From Methanosarcinales archaeon (GTDB lineage Archaea > Halobacteriota > Methanosarcinia > Methanosarcinales > Methanogasteraceae), in contig JAUWCK010000038.1 in assembly GCA_030609345.1 (NCBI GenBank), positions 1 through 8,360 on the forward strand: a stretch of 8,360 nt of DNA. The letters run 5' to 3'. Positions 1 to 5,267 of this stretch are shown piece by piece. Numbering within the stretch: position 1 is the first letter of the stretch; each line of letters begins with the position of its first letter. The position numbers and the translations under genes are program-made. The notes below the pieces were generated by a model. It ran no database searches. It was not told the DNA's origin and saw only the letters and a list, made by a program, of their open reading frames with translations.

Positions 1-16
1 TAACAGGAGATCCACG

Positions 17-691
17 ATGAAACAACTGAAAACTCCACTGGTGGTGTTGAACTTCAAGACATATATCGAGGCAACCGGCAAAAACGCGGTCCGCCTCGCC
101 GAGATGTGCAGCGACGTCAGCAGGGATGCAGGCATCACGATCATAGCGGTGCCGCAATCCTCAGACATCCGCCCGGTAGCAGAGACTGGCATCCCGGTAT
201 TTGCGCAGCACATCGACGGCGCCTCCGCAGGCGGCAGTACAGGGCACGTGCTTGCAGAAGCTGTGCGCGATGCAGGCGCGGTCGGGACATTGATCAATCA
301 TTCAGAGCGGAGGCTCACGCTCGCCGAGATCGATGCTGCAATCCAGGCGGCACGTCGCGCCGACCTTGCAACGATCGTGTGCAGCAACAACATCGCAACC
401 ACGAAAGCAGCCGCAGCATTAAAACCGGATTTTGTCGCGATCGAACCGCCAGAATTGATCGGTACGGGAATACCTGTTTCGACTGCCGATCCCGGGATCG
501 TTTCCGGTGCGGTGGATGCTGCTCTGGGAATCGATCCCGATGTAATGGTGCTATGCGGCGCTGGCATCTCAAAAGGCGAGGATATGGCGGCAGCGCTGGA
601 ACTTGGCGCCGAGGGCGTGCTGCTCGCATCAGGGATCGTCCGCGCACCCGACCCGAAGGCAGCGCTTATGGATCTGGTATCCGGAATCTGA
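17..691 (+). CDS. tpiA: Triosephosphate isomerase, archaeal type
   Basis: Interconverts dihydroxyacetone phosphate and glyceraldehyde 3-phosphate in glycolysis/gluconeogenesis in the cytoplasm. The 224 residues match the short archaeal form of this TIM barrel; bacterial and eukaryotic enzymes are about 250. Visible family residues are Asn12 and Lys14 in LNFKTY, the catalytic His95 in INHSERR, the catalytic Glu143 in [11 protein letters not shown], and phosphate-loop glycines in GAGIS (181-185) and GVLLASGIV (200-208). All catalytic residues are present, so the gene should be functional. The ATG at 17 is preceded by AGGAGA at 5-10. The TAA at 1-3 could be the stop of an upstream gene, which cannot be verified here. 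The next gene begins directly after its stop, suggesting cotranscription. Function is assigned by family knowledge and motif reading. Confidence 0.96.
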   Translation: MKQLKTPLVVLNFKTYIEATGKNAVRLAEMCSDVSRDAGITIIAVPQSSDIRPVAETGIPVFAQHIDGASAGGSTGHVLAEAVRDAGAVGTLINHSERRLTLAEIDAAIQAARRADLATIVCSNNIATTKAAAALKPDFVAIEPPELIGTGIPVSTADPGIVSGAVDAALGIDPDVMVLCGAGISKGEDMAAALELGAEGVLLASGIVRAPDPKAALMDLVSGI

Positions 692-694
692 GTG

Positions 695-1216
695 ATGCGG
701 ACACGGGTAGCGATCACGGGTCAGCCCGGGGTCGGGAAGACGACTGTCTGCAGGGCTGTAGCAGATCGTCTGGGCAGAAGCACCGGCGGCATAATCTGCT
801 CTGACATCACAGAAGGGGATAGCAGGGGCAGGCGGGTCGGGTTTGAACTGCTCGATCTGCAGACCGGCGTAAAGGGAGTGCTTGCCCATATTAGGGGAGA
901 TGGACCCCGGGTCGGGAAGTATCATGTCAATCTGCATGATCTGGACCGGATCGGGGTAAGCGCGATTTTGAGTGCGGTTGGTACCGATCTGATCGTGATC
1001 GATGAGATCGCGCCGATGGAACTTACGTCGCAGAGGTTTATTCGGGCGGTGGAAGAGGCACTGGCGTCTGATAAGGATATGCTTGTCGTGCTTCACCAGC
1101 GATCAGGTCATCCTCTGGCAGAGCGGATCAGGACAGAATTCGATCTGATCACGGTAACGTTGGATAACAGGAACGTGATTGTGGACGAGATTGCCGGGCG
1201 ATTCGAGCCCCTCTGA
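695..1216 (+). CDS. THEP1-family nucleoside-triphosphatase
   Basis: A 173-residue P-loop NTPase of the THEP1 (COG1618) family, whose studied members hydrolyse ATP, GTP and other NTPs in vitro; the cellular role is unsettled. Walker A is GQPGVGKT (residues 9-16) and Walker B is LIVIDEI (99-105) followed by the family-typical APMEL. GFELLDLQTG, GVLAHI and RVGKYHVNL match the family core in order. The ATG at 695 lies 3 nt after the TGA of the triosephosphate isomerase gene; a GTG at 692 is an alternative start adding one codon. There is no clear Shine-Dalgarno in the last codons of the upstream gene, so translational coupling is likely. The usual GGKRVGF segment reads GRRVGF here, a normal variation. 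Family assignment is firm; physiological function is not. Confidence 0.92.
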   Translation: MRTRVAITGQPGVGKTTVCRAVADRLGRSTGGIICSDITEGDSRGRRVGFELLDLQTGVKGVLAHIRGDGPRVGKYHVNLHDLDRIGVSAILSAVGTDLIVIDEIAPMELTSQRFIRAVEEALASDKDMLVVLHQRSGHPLAERIRTEFDLITVTLDNRNVIVDEIAGRFEPL

Positions 1217-1302
1217 ATTGGGTTGGCGGAGCTGCTGCTATTGGTTTTGGGGGTGAATCAGGAGGATTTCAGGTTTCTTTGAAAGCCAAGTTGAACCTGT
1301 GG
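1217..1302. other. Gap with no recognisable gene
   Basis: Between the THEP1 stop and the histidine kinase remnant there is an open but unrecognised stretch (reading ...GGAAAIGFGGESGGFQ...) without a plausible start or homology I can name. No clear T-run terminator follows the THEP1 gene. Confidence 0.4.
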
Positions 1303-1401
1303 ATATGTACGATATGCAAGGGAATCATCGAGGGGCATGGCGGAAGCATCAGGGTTGAGAGCGAGGTTGGGAATGGGAGTCTGTTTGTGGTTGTGCTGTG
1401 A
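1303..1401 (+). pseudogene. 3' remnant of a histidine kinase (HATPase domain tail)
   Basis: One frame ending at TGA 1399-1401 reads ICTICKGIIEGHGG and then SIRVESEVGNGSLFVVVL. This is the characteristic C-terminus of a histidine kinase catalytic domain (LGLAICKxIIExHGGxIxVESExGxGSxFxxxL). The preceding G2-box glycines (GxGLGL) are replaced by LNLWICT and nothing kinase-like can be read further upstream, so only about 30 codons survive. I infer a gene whose 5' part was lost, with the break near 1300, immediately upstream of the first regulatory cassette. A complete C-terminal protein is excluded by the lack of the ATP-binding N box and G1 box. Confidence 0.72.
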
Positions 1402-1425
1402 TATTCTGCGTTTCATCATAAAACT

Positions 1426-1514
1426 TTTCGATTAATCGAAAGGTTTAAGTACTATTACTTGCACCTATACAATCAGACACGTCGATTAATCGACAAGTCT
1501 AAACAAAAGGAGGT
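1426..1514 (+). promoter_or_regulatory. Cassette copy 1: paired palindromic operators, promoter and RBS
   Basis: Operator 1 is the perfect palindrome TTTCGATTAATCGAAA at 1426-1441. It abuts the TATA-like TTTAAGTA at 1444-1451 and its right arm supplies the purine-rich BRE position. By archaeal spacing, transcription should start near 1470-1477 (CAATCAG). Operator 2, the perfect palindrome GTCGATTAATCGAC, is at 1481-1494, just inside the 5' leader. The two centres (1433.5 and 1487.5) are 54 bp apart, about five helical turns. Both share the core CGATTAATCG. A smaller dyad AAGTA-CTAT-TACTT (1447-1460) sits between them. A strong Shine-Dalgarno GGAGGT is at 1509-1514. The same architecture recurs at 3700 and 5172. 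Repression by a dimer bound at both sites, possibly with looping, is inference; the regulator is unknown. Confidence 0.82.
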
Positions 1515-1521
1515 AAACAAC

Positions 1522-1737
1522 ATGAACAACCACACACCCCACAACCACATCGAACAGCGACCGGATGAAACCCCTTTCGGGCACATCCCGAAGAGAGCAC
1601 TGCTACACCTGCCGGACGAGAAAATCGACACCGCGCAGCAAATGTCCGCCATTCCGGAATACCGGATCACAATCGAGCACGGATCAATCCGGCTCGGACA
1701 GGAATGCGCTGCCAGCACGCTGAGTGTCAGGAGATGA
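1522..1737 (+). CDS. Asn/His-rich leader ORF 1, derived from an ABC ATPase 5' end
   Basis: 71 codons starting at ATG 1522, 7 nt after GGAGGT, opening MNNHTPHNH. The start context and the MNN...DETP opening are the same as in the ABC ATPase at 5268. After DETP the frame leaves the ATPase frame: in the +1 frame the DNA near 1681-1707 reads DQSGSDRN, matching the ATPase P-loop QSGSGKS region, whereas this ORF reads GSIRLGQE. The peptide block RALLH...DTA-Q...EYRIT...LGQEC recurs in the ORF at 6004, so the new frame may itself be conserved. The stop TGA (1735-1737) overlaps the Shine-Dalgarno region of the next gene (ATG 1742), which would allow translational coupling. It could be a real small protein, a regulatory leader, or a decaying gene fragment; I cannot decide from sequence alone. 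Confidence 0.5.
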   Translation: MNNHTPHNHIEQRPDETPFGHIPKRALLHLPDEKIDTAQQMSAIPEYRITIEHGSIRLGQECAASTLSVRR

Positions 1738-1741
1738 GATT

Positions 1742-2059
1742 ATGATAGTAACAACAACTGAGAACATACAGGGATATGAAGTTGAGACTTTAGAGATCGT
1801 ATTTGGAAATACTGTAAGAGCCAAGCATGTCGGGAAAGACATCATGGCTGGCTTGAAAAGCATAGTTGGAGGCGAACTGCACGGATATTCGGAGATGCTT
1901 GCGGATGCAAGGGCAGAAGCCATGAGCAGAATAATAGATGATGCAAAAAGACTGGGTGCGGATGCCATAGTAAATGTCAGGTTTACAACATCTCAGATAA
2001 TGGCAGGAGCTGCAGAGATGTTGGCTTATGGGACTGCGGTTAAACTAAGGAAACTGTAA
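1742..2059 (+). CDS. YbjQ-family (UPF0145) protein
   Basis: 105 residues, the normal full length for YbjQ/UPF0145 (a family labelled putative heavy-metal-binding, though its biochemical role is unproven). Family landmarks are the N-terminal TTTENIQGYEV, then GNTVRAKHVGKDIMAGLKSIVGG, GYSEMLADARAEA, and near the C-terminus LGADAIVNVRF and the final GTAVKL. No signal peptide or membrane segment is seen, so it is probably cytoplasmic and oligomeric. I chose the ATG at 1742 because it follows AGGAGATGAG (1729-1738) and matches the family start; an in-frame GTG at 1724 lies upstream of that site. It is the first cargo gene of cassette copy 1, and base composition shifts to AT-richer immediately at its start. 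Confidence 0.9.
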   Translation: MIVTTTENIQGYEVETLEIVFGNTVRAKHVGKDIMAGLKSIVGGELHGYSEMLADARAEAMSRIIDDAKRLGADAIVNVRFTTSQIMAGAAEMLAYGTAVKLRKL

Positions 2060-2084
2060 GAAGTTGAAAAAGGAGGAGGTTACC

Positions 2085-2792
2085 ATGAAAGAACAACAAT
2101 TAAACCTTAATGGACGTAAAATAGAACGGCTTTTTAGGGGACTATGTATTGGAATTGGGTTAGTCCTTGGATATGGCACAGGTGTTGCAATAGACAATAT
2201 TGACATCCTAACGGGAGTAGGATTTATGCTTGGCATTGCTATCTCTGTTTATGTTACCGTGAACACTTCACCGAAAGATTTTATCAGTGATTTTTCCCTC
2301 GGATTTTTAGTTGGGATCTCTGCTATAGTTATTCCATCAACTCAATCCGTGACGGACGTGATAACCGTCGTAACAATCGCAGTGGTCTCAGTGGTCTTGA
2401 TAGGGAGATGTATTGAGGATGATAGATCATCATCGTCACCATCACCCACTCCCACGCGGACTACGACACAAGGGGATGAAACAGTTAATTTAGCTAATGT
2501 AAATACTATTGAAATTATGCTGCTTGAATCGTTTCCGGTTCAGGTAAACGTCGGTGCAAGCGGCGAACATCCCGATAGCTGCACTAAAGTTGACGAAATT
2601 ACAACGAGACGTGAAGGAAATACATTCGTCGTCACTATAAGCGCATTCAGACCCGATGACGCAATGTGTGCAGAGGTAATTACGCCGTATGAGGAAGTTA
2701 TCGCATTGGACGTGGTCGGATTGAAAGCAGGCGTTTACACAGTAGAGGTCAATGGAATACGGGATACGTTTGAACTGAAAACGGACAACTAA
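2085..2792 (+). CDS. Membrane protein with C-terminal beta-rich extracytoplasmic domain
   Basis: 235 residues. The ATG at 2085 follows an unusually strong GGAGGAGGT (2072-2080); an in-frame TTG at 2064 would start before that site and is less likely. Residues about 17-110 contain about four hydrophobic segments (LCIGIGLVLGYGTGVAI, ILTGVGFMLGIAISVYV, SLGFLVGISAIVI, and TVVTIAVVSVVLIG). A Ser/Pro/Thr linker follows (SSSSPSPTPTRTTT, 115-128). The last about 100 residues look like a beta-sandwich with Cys166 and Cys195, including REGNTFVVTI, PYEEVIALDVVGL and AGVYTVEVNG; from memory, this pattern recurs in small secreted or lipoprotein domains of unknown function. Residues 59-86 are encoded by an 83-bp block almost identical to one in the DUF3267 gene at 4038. 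It lies 25 nt after the YbjQ gene, likely in the same operon. Function unknown. Confidence 0.82.
   Translation: MKEQQLNLNGRKIERLFRGLCIGIGLVLGYGTGVAIDNIDILTGVGFMLGIAISVYVTVNTSPKDFISDFSLGFLVGISAIVIPSTQSVTDVITVVTIAVVSVVLIGRCIEDDRSSSSPSPTPTRTTTQGDETVNLANVNTIEIMLLESFPVQVNVGASGEHPDSCTKVDEITTRREGNTFVVTISAFRPDDAMCAEVITPYEEVIALDVVGLKAGVYTVEVNGIRDTFELKTDN
2259..2341 (+). repeat. Shared 83-bp in-frame block, copy A
   Basis: By eye this matches 4626-4708 at all but 6 of 83 positions and encodes VNTSPKDFISDFSLGFLVGI and following residues. The resemblance stops abruptly on both sides, and the reading frame is the same in both host genes. Confidence 0.88.
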
Positions 2793-2819
2793 GACAAAAA
2801 TAAAGATGAATAACGAATT

Positions 2820-2872
2820 CCCAACCACCGATGACGCCCGGGCAAGCTGATTGTGGGTGTGGGGTGGTTGGG
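2820..2872 (+). terminator. Hairpin between the membrane protein and the methyltransferase
   Basis: CCCAACCACC (2820-2829) is a perfect inverted repeat of GGTGGTTGGG (2863-2872), giving a 10-bp GC-rich stem with a 33-nt loop. There is no T-run after it, so it is not a standard terminator. It may block read-through, stabilise the upstream mRNA 3' end, or be an operator or RNA element for the next gene, whose ATG is only 21 nt away. Confidence 0.5.
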
Positions 2873-2893
2873 GCTTAAAATTTGGTCAGAACC

Positions 2894-3451
2894 ATGGGTG
2901 AAAAAAATGAACACGTATGTCCTGTTGAAAAGGCAGGGGGACTTGATAGTGGAATAAGGAAATTGTTGCAGCGTCCCAAAAAGATTCTGGGAAACTACGT
3001 TGAATCGGGGATGACCGTTTTGGATTTGGGGTGCGGTCCCGGATTCTTTTCTGTGGAGATGGCTGAAATGGTTGGTGCATCCGGCAAAGTTATCGCTGTA
3101 GACATGCAGGAAGGGATGCTTCGGAAATTGGAAAGTAAGATTCAAGGAACAGAAATTGAAAAACGAATTAAATTGCATAAATGTGATAAGGATAAAATAG
3201 GCATCACAGAAAAGGTCGATCTTGTTTTAGCTTTTTACATGTTTCATGAAGTTCCTGATCAAAAAAAGTTCTTAGGAGAGATAAAATCCATGTTAAAACC
3301 AAAGGGGGAAGTTTTTATTGTAGAGCCAAAATTTTTCCATGTTTCGAGACAAGCATTTGAAGAGACTGTGAAGATGGCTAAAGAAATAGGATTTAAACCT
3401 GTTGAAAGACCAAAAGTGTTTTTGAGCAGGGCTGTGGTTTTCAGGATATAG
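2894..3451 (+). CDS. Class I SAM-dependent methyltransferase
   Basis: 185 residues with a Rossmann-fold methyltransferase core. The SAM-binding motif I is VLDLGCGPGFFS, the acidic post-I strand end is VIAVDMQEGML, and KVDLVLAFYMFHEVPD matches the motif IV region of the Methyltransf_11/31-like families. MLKPKGEVFIVEP follows as the typical next strand. The N-terminal HVCPVEKAGGLDSGIRKLLQ precedes the core. The substrate cannot be inferred. The ATG at 2894 is chosen because an alternative TTG at 2882 has no better context; no clear Shine-Dalgarno is seen. The gene is AT-rich like the two genes before it and may be cotranscribed with them unless the hairpin at 2820-2872 interrupts. Confidence 0.88.
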   Translation: MGEKNEHVCPVEKAGGLDSGIRKLLQRPKKILGNYVESGMTVLDLGCGPGFFSVEMAEMVGASGKVIAVDMQEGMLRKLESKIQGTEIEKRIKLHKCDKDKIGITEKVDLVLAFYMFHEVPDQKKFLGEIKSMLKPKGEVFIVEPKFFHVSRQAFEETVKMAKEIGFKPVERPKVFLSRAVVFRI

Positions 3452-3452
3452 A

Positions 3453-3458
3453 TTTTTT
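3453..3458 (+). terminator. T-run after the methyltransferase
   Basis: Six consecutive T begin 1 nt after the stop codon (TAG ATTTTTT). Archaeal RNA polymerase can terminate at short T-runs without a hairpin, so this is a plausible but unproven end of the copy 1 transcript. Confidence 0.4.
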
Positions 3459-3690
3459 AGTAGCCCCGTTCATTGGATGGTGAGTTGTCGCAGCTACGTT
3501 GTGCACGGACCCGGGCAAACCTCATGCGCAGTTTTCTTTGCAGATGCTTACCGCGTGTTGCCGGTAACGGCGTTGGCACGTGCCTTGAAGCTGATGCCGG
3601 CATCGATACGGTCAATGCCCCGGACCGCCACATCGGGGTGGCGCCATCTGTAACTGCTTTGTGATTCTGTTGCGAAGTTTAACATCCTAT
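3459..3690. other. GC-richer spacer without a recognised gene
   Basis: A stretch of about 230 nt, visibly richer in GC than the methyltransferase gene before it. A 63-codon frame (3473-3664) is open but has a rare start, no ribosome binding site and no similarity I recognise. Short open stretches occur on both strands (for example, FFADAYRVLPVTALARALKL forward). It may be remnant sequence from a lost gene; I see no RNA gene or terminal inverted repeats. Confidence 0.35.
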
Positions 3691-3699
3691 CACAATACC

Positions 3700-3790
3700 T
3701 TTCGATTAATCGAAATATTTAAGTACTATTACTTACATCTATAGTATCAGACAAGTCGATTAATCGACAAGTCTAAACAAAGGAAGTGCA
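3700..3790 (+). promoter_or_regulatory. Cassette copy 2: paired palindromic operators and promoter
   Basis: Operator 1 TTTCGATTAATCGAAA is at 3700-3715, TATA-like ATTTAAGTA at 3717-3725, and operator 2 GTCGATTAATCGAC at 3755-3768. The centres are again exactly 54 bp apart. The dyad between them is perfect here: TAAGTA-CTAT-TACTTA (3720-3735). The ribosome binding site is weaker than in copies 1 and 3: GGAAGTG (3782-3788) in place of GGAGGT. Expected transcription start is near 3745-3752. Confidence 0.82.
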
Positions 3791-3794
3791 CAAC

Positions 3795-4019
3795 ATGAAC
3801 AACCACAACCCCCACAACCACAACGAACAACGGCATGATGAACGCCCATTCGCGCACATCCTGAAGAGAGCACTGCTACATAAAGAGGACAGGAACATCG
3901 ACACCGCGCAAGCAAATGTCCGCCATTCCGGAATACCGGATCACAATCGAGCACGGATCAATCTGGCTCGGGCAGGAATGCGTTGCATCGCCGCAGGCAA
4001 TGCGTTGCCAGCACACTGA
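3795..4019 (+). CDS. Asn/His-rich leader ORF 2, frameshifted relative to leader 1
   Basis: 74 codons from ATG 3795, opening MNNHNPHNHNEQRHDE. DNA identity with leader 1 is high along the whole length, including KRALLH and IDTAQ. However, one extra A (GCGCAAGCAAATG against GCGCAGCAAATG in copy 1) shifts the frame around residue 41, so the C-terminal half reads NVRHSGIPDHNRARINLARA and ends at TGA 4017-4019. The copy also carries about 20 extra bases near 3984-4005. The weaker Shine-Dalgarno and the frameshift suggest that either only the N-terminal half matters or the peptide is decaying while the DNA is kept as a regulatory leader. It precedes the DUF3267 gene by 18 nt. Confidence 0.4.
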   Translation: MNNHNPHNHNEQRHDERPFAHILKRALLHKEDRNIDTAQANVRHSGIPDHNRARINLARAGMRCIAAGNALPAH

Positions 4020-4037
4020 TTATCAGGAGATGAGGTC

Positions 4038-4925
4038 ATGAAGAGATCTGAAATTTCAGAACTTAAGGATTGCAAAGAGATTAACAGAATAGAAATGTCA
4101 AGAGAACTGACAATTATATTGACGGGTATGGGACTATTATCATTCTTCGTATTCGGATGCTTCTTCAAGCTTGTACATACATTAACAAGTCCAAACACAG
4201 GCGGTTTTGAATGGACGTCCATTGCAATTTTAATAGCCATATCTACCATTGTCTTTGCGATGTTATTCCATGAATTTATCCATGGAGTTGCTATTTCGAT
4301 GTATGGAGGTAAATCCAGATATGGGGCAGGAGTTGCCCATTATATACTTCCCTACCTCTACACCACCACAGAAACAATCTTTCGCAGGAATCAGTTTATT
4401 GTTATTCTGATGGCACCGTTGATAGTGATTTCTGTACTTGGTGTTATTTCAATGATTGTTTTCCCCGCAATCGCCCATTGGTTCATTATTCCGCTCACGA
4501 TGAATGCCGCTGGAGCAATTGGGGATTTGTGGATGACCGCCTCAATAGTAAGATATCCTGAACATATAATATTAGCCGACGATAACTCAGGGCTGACAAT
4601 TTATGGTAAAAGCACGGATAAAGTCGTGAACACTTCACCGAAAGGTTTTATCAGTGATTTTTCCATCGGATTTTTAGTTGGGATCTCTGCTCTAATTATT
4701 TTATCAACGTTGCTTCCCATGATTTTGCATACTTCAAACGTGGATTCATTCGCGCTTGGCATCGGGAATGGCAATTTTGTAGCTTTTGAGTATTCGGGAG
4801 GAGAAGAAGGTTTCGGATTTTCCATAAATCCCCTACCAATGTTATTGTTTGGCGGCGTTATGGGACTGATCTATGGCTTAGCCAGATCTGGCAAACCTGC
4901 TGCTAAACCGGAGAACTGTATCTAA
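4038..4925 (+). CDS. DUF3267-type putative membrane zinc metallopeptidase with C-terminal extension
   Basis: 295 residues. A hydrophobic segment (23-48) precedes a zincin motif inside another membrane segment: FHEFIHG, with His78, Glu79 and His82 of HExxH. Two further hydrophobic segments (about 119-145) are followed by NAAGAIGDLWMTASIV, where Asp163 is a plausible third zinc ligand. This arrangement fits DUF3267 putative zincins, related to site-2-type proteases; proteolysis has not, to my knowledge, been shown. Residues about 1-190 complete that domain. Residues 197-224 come from the 83-bp block shared with the gene at 2085, and the tail adds an acidic/glycine stretch (EYSGGEEGFGFS) and one more membrane segment (266-283). 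The protein therefore looks chimeric. The ATG is preceded by AGGAGATGAG (4025-4034), the same site as in copy 1. Confidence 0.85.
   Translation: MKRSEISELKDCKEINRIEMSRELTIILTGMGLLSFFVFGCFFKLVHTLTSPNTGGFEWTSIAILIAISTIVFAMLFHEFIHGVAISMYGGKSRYGAGVAHYILPYLYTTTETIFRRNQFIVILMAPLIVISVLGVISMIVFPAIAHWFIIPLTMNAAGAIGDLWMTASIVRYPEHIILADDNSGLTIYGKSTDKVVNTSPKGFISDFSIGFLVGISALIILSTLLPMILHTSNVDSFALGIGNGNFVAFEYSGGEEGFGFSINPLPMLLFGGVMGLIYGLARSGKPAAKPENCI
4626..4708 (+). repeat. Shared 83-bp in-frame block, copy B
   Basis: Near-identical to 2259-2341 (6 differences by eye), encoding VNTSPKGFISDFSIGFLVGI and following residues, starting at residue 197 of the DUF3267 protein. Flanks are unrelated between the two copies. 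Confidence 0.88.
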
Positions 4926-5150
4926 AGATTTGTGGAAAAGCCCGCGGCGTCGCACCTACCATGGTTATGGCAGGAAAATCTCTGTAGCGAAACGCCGCGA
5001 GCACATCCATTCGCTGATGGACGCAAGAAAACGCCAGTGATTGCGGCAGGGATCGTTGCGCATGTCCTGCTAGTTGGGGGGGTTGGCGACATTTGGGGTT
5101 CCTTTGATGAAGATAGAATTGTAAGCAAATTTTCGATCCTGTTATGAATC
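4926..5150. other. Spacer with a possible short gene remnant
   Basis: About 225 nt between the DUF3267 gene and cassette copy 3, without an intact gene. The frame 4942-5040 reads PRRRTYHGYGRKISVAKRR followed by about a dozen more residues and a TGA. It is basic and codon-like and could be the C-terminal tail of a lost protein, but I cannot name the family. A 71-codon open frame at 4932-5147 has no start signal I trust. Composition is GC-richer than the gene before it. Confidence 0.35.
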
Positions 5151-5170
5151 CTCACATCTCATCATAAGGT

Positions 5171-5260
5171 CTTTCGATTAATCGAAAGATTTAAGTACTA
5201 TTACTTGCACCTATACAATCAGACAAGTCGATCAATCGACAAGTCTGAACAAAAGGAGGT
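5171..5260 (+). promoter_or_regulatory. Cassette copy 3: paired palindromic operators, promoter and RBS
   Basis: Operator 1 is the 18-bp perfect palindrome CTTTCGATTAATCGAAAG (5171-5188), the longest of the three. TATA-like TTTAAGTA is at 5190-5197. Operator 2 is GTCGATCAATCGAC (5227-5240), with one central T-to-C change that breaks perfect symmetry. The centre distance is again 54 bp. GGAGGT at 5255-5260 precedes ATG 5268. This copy directly controls the intact ABC ATPase and is probably closest to the ancestral arrangement. Confidence 0.82.
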
Positions 5261-5267
5261 AAACAAC

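Noticed and set aside
106..804. Long open frame of 232 codons overlapping triosephosphate isomerase
   Set aside because: Arg/Cys-rich shadow of the GC-rich isomerase and THEP1 genes in another frame; no family pattern.
629..1096. Reverse-strand open frame of 155 codons opposite THEP1
   Set aside because: Antisense shadow of a well-recognised gene; composition is Pro/Arg/His-rich with no motif.
3473..3664. 63-codon ORF after the methyltransferase
   Set aside because: Non-ATG start, no ribosome binding site, and no recognised similarity; left as part of the spacer.
4932..5147. 71-codon ORF and its 77-codon reverse counterpart before cassette copy 3
   Set aside because: Both open by chance in GC-rich DNA; neither shows a start signal or a family pattern.
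1426..5240. The repeated palindromes as CRISPR repeats or transposon ends
   Set aside because: Only three widely spaced copies, each fixed relative to a TATA box and start codon, all in the same orientation, with no spacer array, transposase gene or target duplications seen.
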